Assembly: GCA_014380545.1 (NCBI GenBank)
Contig: JACMJP010000129.1
Span: forward strand, 1 to 18,566
DNA: 18,566 nucleotides
DNA from: Chitinophagales bacterium
GTDB taxonomy: Bacteria; Bacteroidota; Bacteroidia; Chitinophagales; BACL12
Direction of reading: 5' to 3'
Numbering within the stretch: position 1 is the stretch's first letter; each line of letters opens with the position of its first letter. Position numbers and translations under genes: made by a program. The notes below the pieces were generated by a model. It did not search any database. It worked only from the letters and a program-made list of their open reading frames with translations, and was not told where the DNA came from. This document shows positions 16,336 through 18,566 of the stretch, one piece after another.

Positions 16336-16523
16336 TGAGCGAGAATAAAAAGAAACCATTTATACTCAGAATATCACCGGATATTTTGAAGGCTGTTGAA
16401 CAATGGGCTGCAGATGATTTCCGCAGTGTTAATGGTCAGATCGAGTTTATATTGAATGACGCATTAAAGAAATCCGGAAGGACGACACAACCTAAATCAA
16501 AACCTGAAAATAAAAATGACTGA
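16335..16523 (+). CDS. Arc-type ribbon-helix-helix DNA-binding protein
   Basis: This 62-residue protein has the full ribbon-helix-helix pattern: a beta strand at about 8-13 (PFILRI), helix A at about 14-27 (SPDILKAVEQWAAD), a turn, and helix B at about 31-46 (SVNGQIEFILNDALKK), then a polar tail. Such proteins dimerise through the strands and bind operator half-sites; Arc and several antitoxins are examples. The start overlaps the stop of the interrupted membrane gene (TAATG), and the end overlaps the thioesterase start by 8 bases, so all are translationally linked. It could autoregulate the operon through the repeats at 14848-14879 (inference). An antitoxin role is possible, but no toxin gene is adjacent. 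Confidence 0.82.
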   Translation: MSENKKKPFILRISPDILKAVEQWAADDFRSVNGQIEFILNDALKKSGRTTQPKSKPENKND

Positions 16524-17004
16524 AAAACAAAAAATTGTGCATAGTGAATACATCGTGAGATTTTCGGATTGCGATCCGTTTAATCATCTCAACAATTCAA
16601 AATATATAGACTATTTTTTAAATGCAAGAGAAGACCAGCTTATGCAATTTTATAACTTCAATGTATATGAACATGCGATGAAAGCAGGATGCGGCTGGGT
16701 TGTTGGACAGCATGAAATTGCCTATCTAAAGCCAGTTAATACAATGGAAACTGTTTTAATTGAATCGCTTGTGTTGCGCTGGGCAGAAAAGGATATTTTA
16801 GTAGAATTCCATATGTGGAATAAAGAAAAAACAAAATTAAAAGCAATAATGTGGACCAAATTTTTCTATTTCAATTTCGCTACTCAAAAAAGTGAACTGC
16901 ACACCGAAGAATTAACCAAACAATTTAAGGCACTGGAATGCCTTCAGTTTGAAACAAGCTCATTTGAGAACAGAAAAATACAAATATTAAAAACAGGAGA
17001 ATAA
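16516..17004 (+). CDS. Hotdog-fold acyl-CoA thioesterase (4-hydroxybenzoyl-CoA thioesterase family)
   Basis: This 162-residue single hotdog domain is of the 4HBT/YbgC type. The active-site loop FSDCDPFNHLNN places D20 at the position of the catalytic Asp of 4-hydroxybenzoyl-CoA thioesterase, followed by H24, N26 and N27. The central helix segment (KYIDYFLNAREDQL) and the strand YLKPV fit the fold. It presumably hydrolyses an acyl-CoA thioester in the cytoplasm; the acyl group is not predictable. It overlaps the ribbon-helix-helix gene by 8 bases and is last in the SPFH operon, converging on hutU with 21 bases between them. Whether it belongs functionally to the SPFH unit or is a passenger is unclear. 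Confidence 0.85.
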   Translation: MTEKQKIVHSEYIVRFSDCDPFNHLNNSKYIDYFLNAREDQLMQFYNFNVYEHAMKAGCGWVVGQHEIAYLKPVNTMETVLIESLVLRWAEKDILVEFHMWNKEKTKLKAIMWTKFFYFNFATQKSELHTEELTKQFKALECLQFETSSFENRKIQILKTGE

Positions 17005-17025
17005 ATTTTTTTGATGAAACAAGAA

Positions 17026-18566
17026 TTAAAATAGATTCTCTAAAATCACATCATCCACTATTTCCGGCATCGTCACTTTTAAATTCTTCGTTCTTTCCAT
17101 TTCTCTCTTAATTGCAAACGTTGCTTCTTTATTTCTTGCCCAGCTTCTTCTTGCAATGCCATTATTAACATCCCAGAAAAGCATTTGAGAAAGATTATTT
17201 TCTGCATCATCACTTCCATCAAGTACCATCCCGAAACCACCATTAATTACTTCGCCCCAGCCAACACCACCACCGTTATGAATACTCACCCATGTAGCTC
17301 CTCTGAACGAATCACCAATCACATTTTGAATTGCCATGTCCGCAGTGAATTTACTTCCGTCATAAATATTACTTGTCTCACGATAAGGAGAATCCGTTCC
17401 TGAAACATCATGATGATCTCTTCCTAAAACAACAGGTGCAGAAATAATTTTATTTTTAATGGCATCATTAAATGCTTTTGCAATTTTTATTCTGCCTTCC
17501 GCATCTGCATATAAAATTCTTGCTTGTGAACCTACAACCATTTTATTTTCCATTGCAGATTTTATCCAGTTGATATTATCTGAAAGTTGTAATTTAATTT
17601 CATCTGGTGCAGTTGCATAAATTTCTTCCAACACTTTTGCAGCAATTTCATCTGTTATTTTTAAATCATTTTCATCATTGCTGCAACACACCCATCTGAA
17701 CGGACCGAAACCATAATCAAAACACATAGGCCCTAAAATATCCTGCACATAACTTTTATAAATAAATTCTTTTTTATCATCTAAAATATCGGCACCTGCT
17801 CTTGATGCTTCCAATAAAAACGCATTTCCATAATCAAAAAAATACATCCCTATTGCAGTGAGTTTATTTATTGCGGCAACATGTCTTCTTAAACTTGCAT
17901 ATACTTTTTCTTTAAATAATTCCGGATCTTCCACCATCATTTTTTTGCTCTCTTCATAACTTAACCCCACAGGATAATAACCTCCTGAAAATGGGTTATG
18001 CAATGAAGTCTGATCACTTCCTATTTCAATTTTAATATTTCTTGCAGCAAGATATTCCCATAAGTCAACCACATTTCCGTGGTATGCCAGTGAAACATTT
18101 TGTTTTTCTATTCTTGCAATTTCAATTCTGTCAATTAATTCATCCAAATTATTATATACCTCATCCACCCATCCCTGGTCATATCTTTTTTGTGTAGCTG
18201 CAGAATTTATTTCAGCCACAACACAAATACCTTTTGCAATTACAGTTGCTTTAGCCTGTGCTCCACTCATACCTCCAAGACCTGAGGTTACAAAAACTTT
18301 CCCCGTGCAATCAATTGCATTCGCATCAATTTTTCTTGCTGCATTTAAAACAGTAATATTTGTTCCATGCACTATTCCCTGCGGACCGATATACATAAAT
18401 GAGCCTGCTGTCATCTGTCCGTATTGTGTTACACCCAATGCATTCATTTTTTCCCAATCATCCTGCTTTGAATAATTCGGGATCATCATTCCATTTGTAA
18501 CAACAACCCTGGGCGCATTTTTATGTGAAGGAAATAATCCAAGCGGATGACCGGAATATAAAACCA
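17026..18566 (-). CDS. hutU: Urocanate hydratase (5' end cut by window)
   Basis: This is the second enzyme of histidine degradation, converting urocanate to 4-imidazolone-5-propanoate with a tightly bound NAD+. The first Met in this frame is at 18489, but the frame continues upstream to the window edge with conserved sequence (YSGHPLGLFPSHKNAPRVVV), so that Met is internal and the gene is 5'-partial, with about 512 residues visible. Family segments include NGMMIPNYS, YGQMTAGSFMYIGPQGIVHG, FVTSGLGGMSGAQAKA (NAD-binding region), MCFDYGFGPFRW and HNGGGVGWGEVINGGFG. The usual Bacteroidota enzyme is longer (about 660-680 residues) than the 557-residue Pseudomonas type, so some 150 N-terminal residues probably lie outside the window. 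Other hut genes are not seen here. It ends 21 bases from the convergent thioesterase gene. Confidence 0.95.
   Translation of the reverse strand, partial: VLYSGHPLGLFPSHKNAPRVVVTNGMMIPNYSKQDDWEKMNALGVTQYGQMTAGSFMYIGPQGIVHGTNITVLNAARKIDANAIDCTGKVFVTSGLGGMSGAQAKATVIAKGICVVAEINSAATQKRYDQGWVDEVYNNLDELIDRIEIARIEKQNVSLAYHGNVVDLWEYLAARNIKIEIGSDQTSLHNPFSGGYYPVGLSYEESKKMMVEDPELFKEKVYASLRRHVAAINKLTAIGMYFFDYGNAFLLEASRAGADILDDKKEFIYKSYVQDILGPMCFDYGFGPFRWVCCSNDENDLKITDEIAAKVLEEIYATAPDEIKLQLSDNINWIKSAMENKMVVGSQARILYADAEGRIKIAKAFNDAIKNKIISAPVVLGRDHHDVSGTDSPYRETSNIYDGSKFTADMAIQNVIGDSFRGATWVSIHNGGGVGWGEVINGGFGMVLDGSDDAENNLSQMLFWDVNNGIARRSWARNKEATFAIKREMERTKNLKVTMPEIVDDVILENLF

Noticed and set aside
17185..17403. 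72-residue plus-strand reading frame
   Set aside because: It is antisense to conserved hutU sequence and has no independent support.
1..18566. tRNA or rRNA genes, CRISPR arrays, insertion sequences, phage or conjugative genes
   Set aside because: Looked for across the window by eye; no cloverleaf-like sequence, regular spaced repeats, transposase motifs or terminal inverted repeats were found. A dedicated search could still find a diverged small RNA.

Overview
This window comes from a low-GC member of the Bacteroidota. Four things point there: a secreted protein ending in a type IX secretion (T9SS, Por) type A sorting domain, promoters of the TTTG / TAnnTTTG kind, a two-gene M16 peptidase pair (catalytic and non-catalytic), and a urocanate hydratase with Bacteroidota-like sequence. 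A futalosine-pathway menaquinone gene (mqnC) fits Chitinophagales/Cytophagales/Saprospirales-like lineages better than typical Flavobacteriales; that last step is inference. Genes use the standard bacterial code, with TGA as a true stop in mqnC, scpA and the ribbon-helix-helix gene.

Layout. Positions 1-2373 (minus) hold the M16 pair, whose second gene is cut by the window edge. Positions 2439-4815 (plus) hold mqnC and kbl. Positions 4878-11484 (minus) hold, in transcription order, recQ, scpA, a flippase-like membrane protein overlapping scpA, and a large exported beta-lactamase-fold serine hydrolase with its own candidate promoter. Positions 11661-14724 (plus) hold a mannose-1-phosphate guanylyltransferase and then an overlapping pair, a glutamine/methionine-type aminotransferase and an omega-amidase, which together form a transamination and alpha-ketoglutaramate-clearing unit. 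Positions 14895-17004 (plus) form a compact operon of an SPFH/band-7 membrane protein, a small two-helix membrane protein with a PH-like tail broken by an in-frame TGA, an Arc-type ribbon-helix-helix protein and a hotdog thioesterase. A strong promoter with operator-like inverted repeats precedes it. Positions 17026-18566 (minus) hold hutU, cut at its 5' end by the window edge.

Most of the window is ordinary housekeeping and metabolism. The part most worth attention is 14725-17004: an SPFH protein co-transcribed with a small DNA-binding protein, a palindromic operator over the -7 box, and a membrane gene interrupted by one stop codon in the middle of its second membrane helix. No tRNA, rRNA, CRISPR array, insertion sequence or phage gene was recognised. 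No gene-free stretch exceeds 300 bases.
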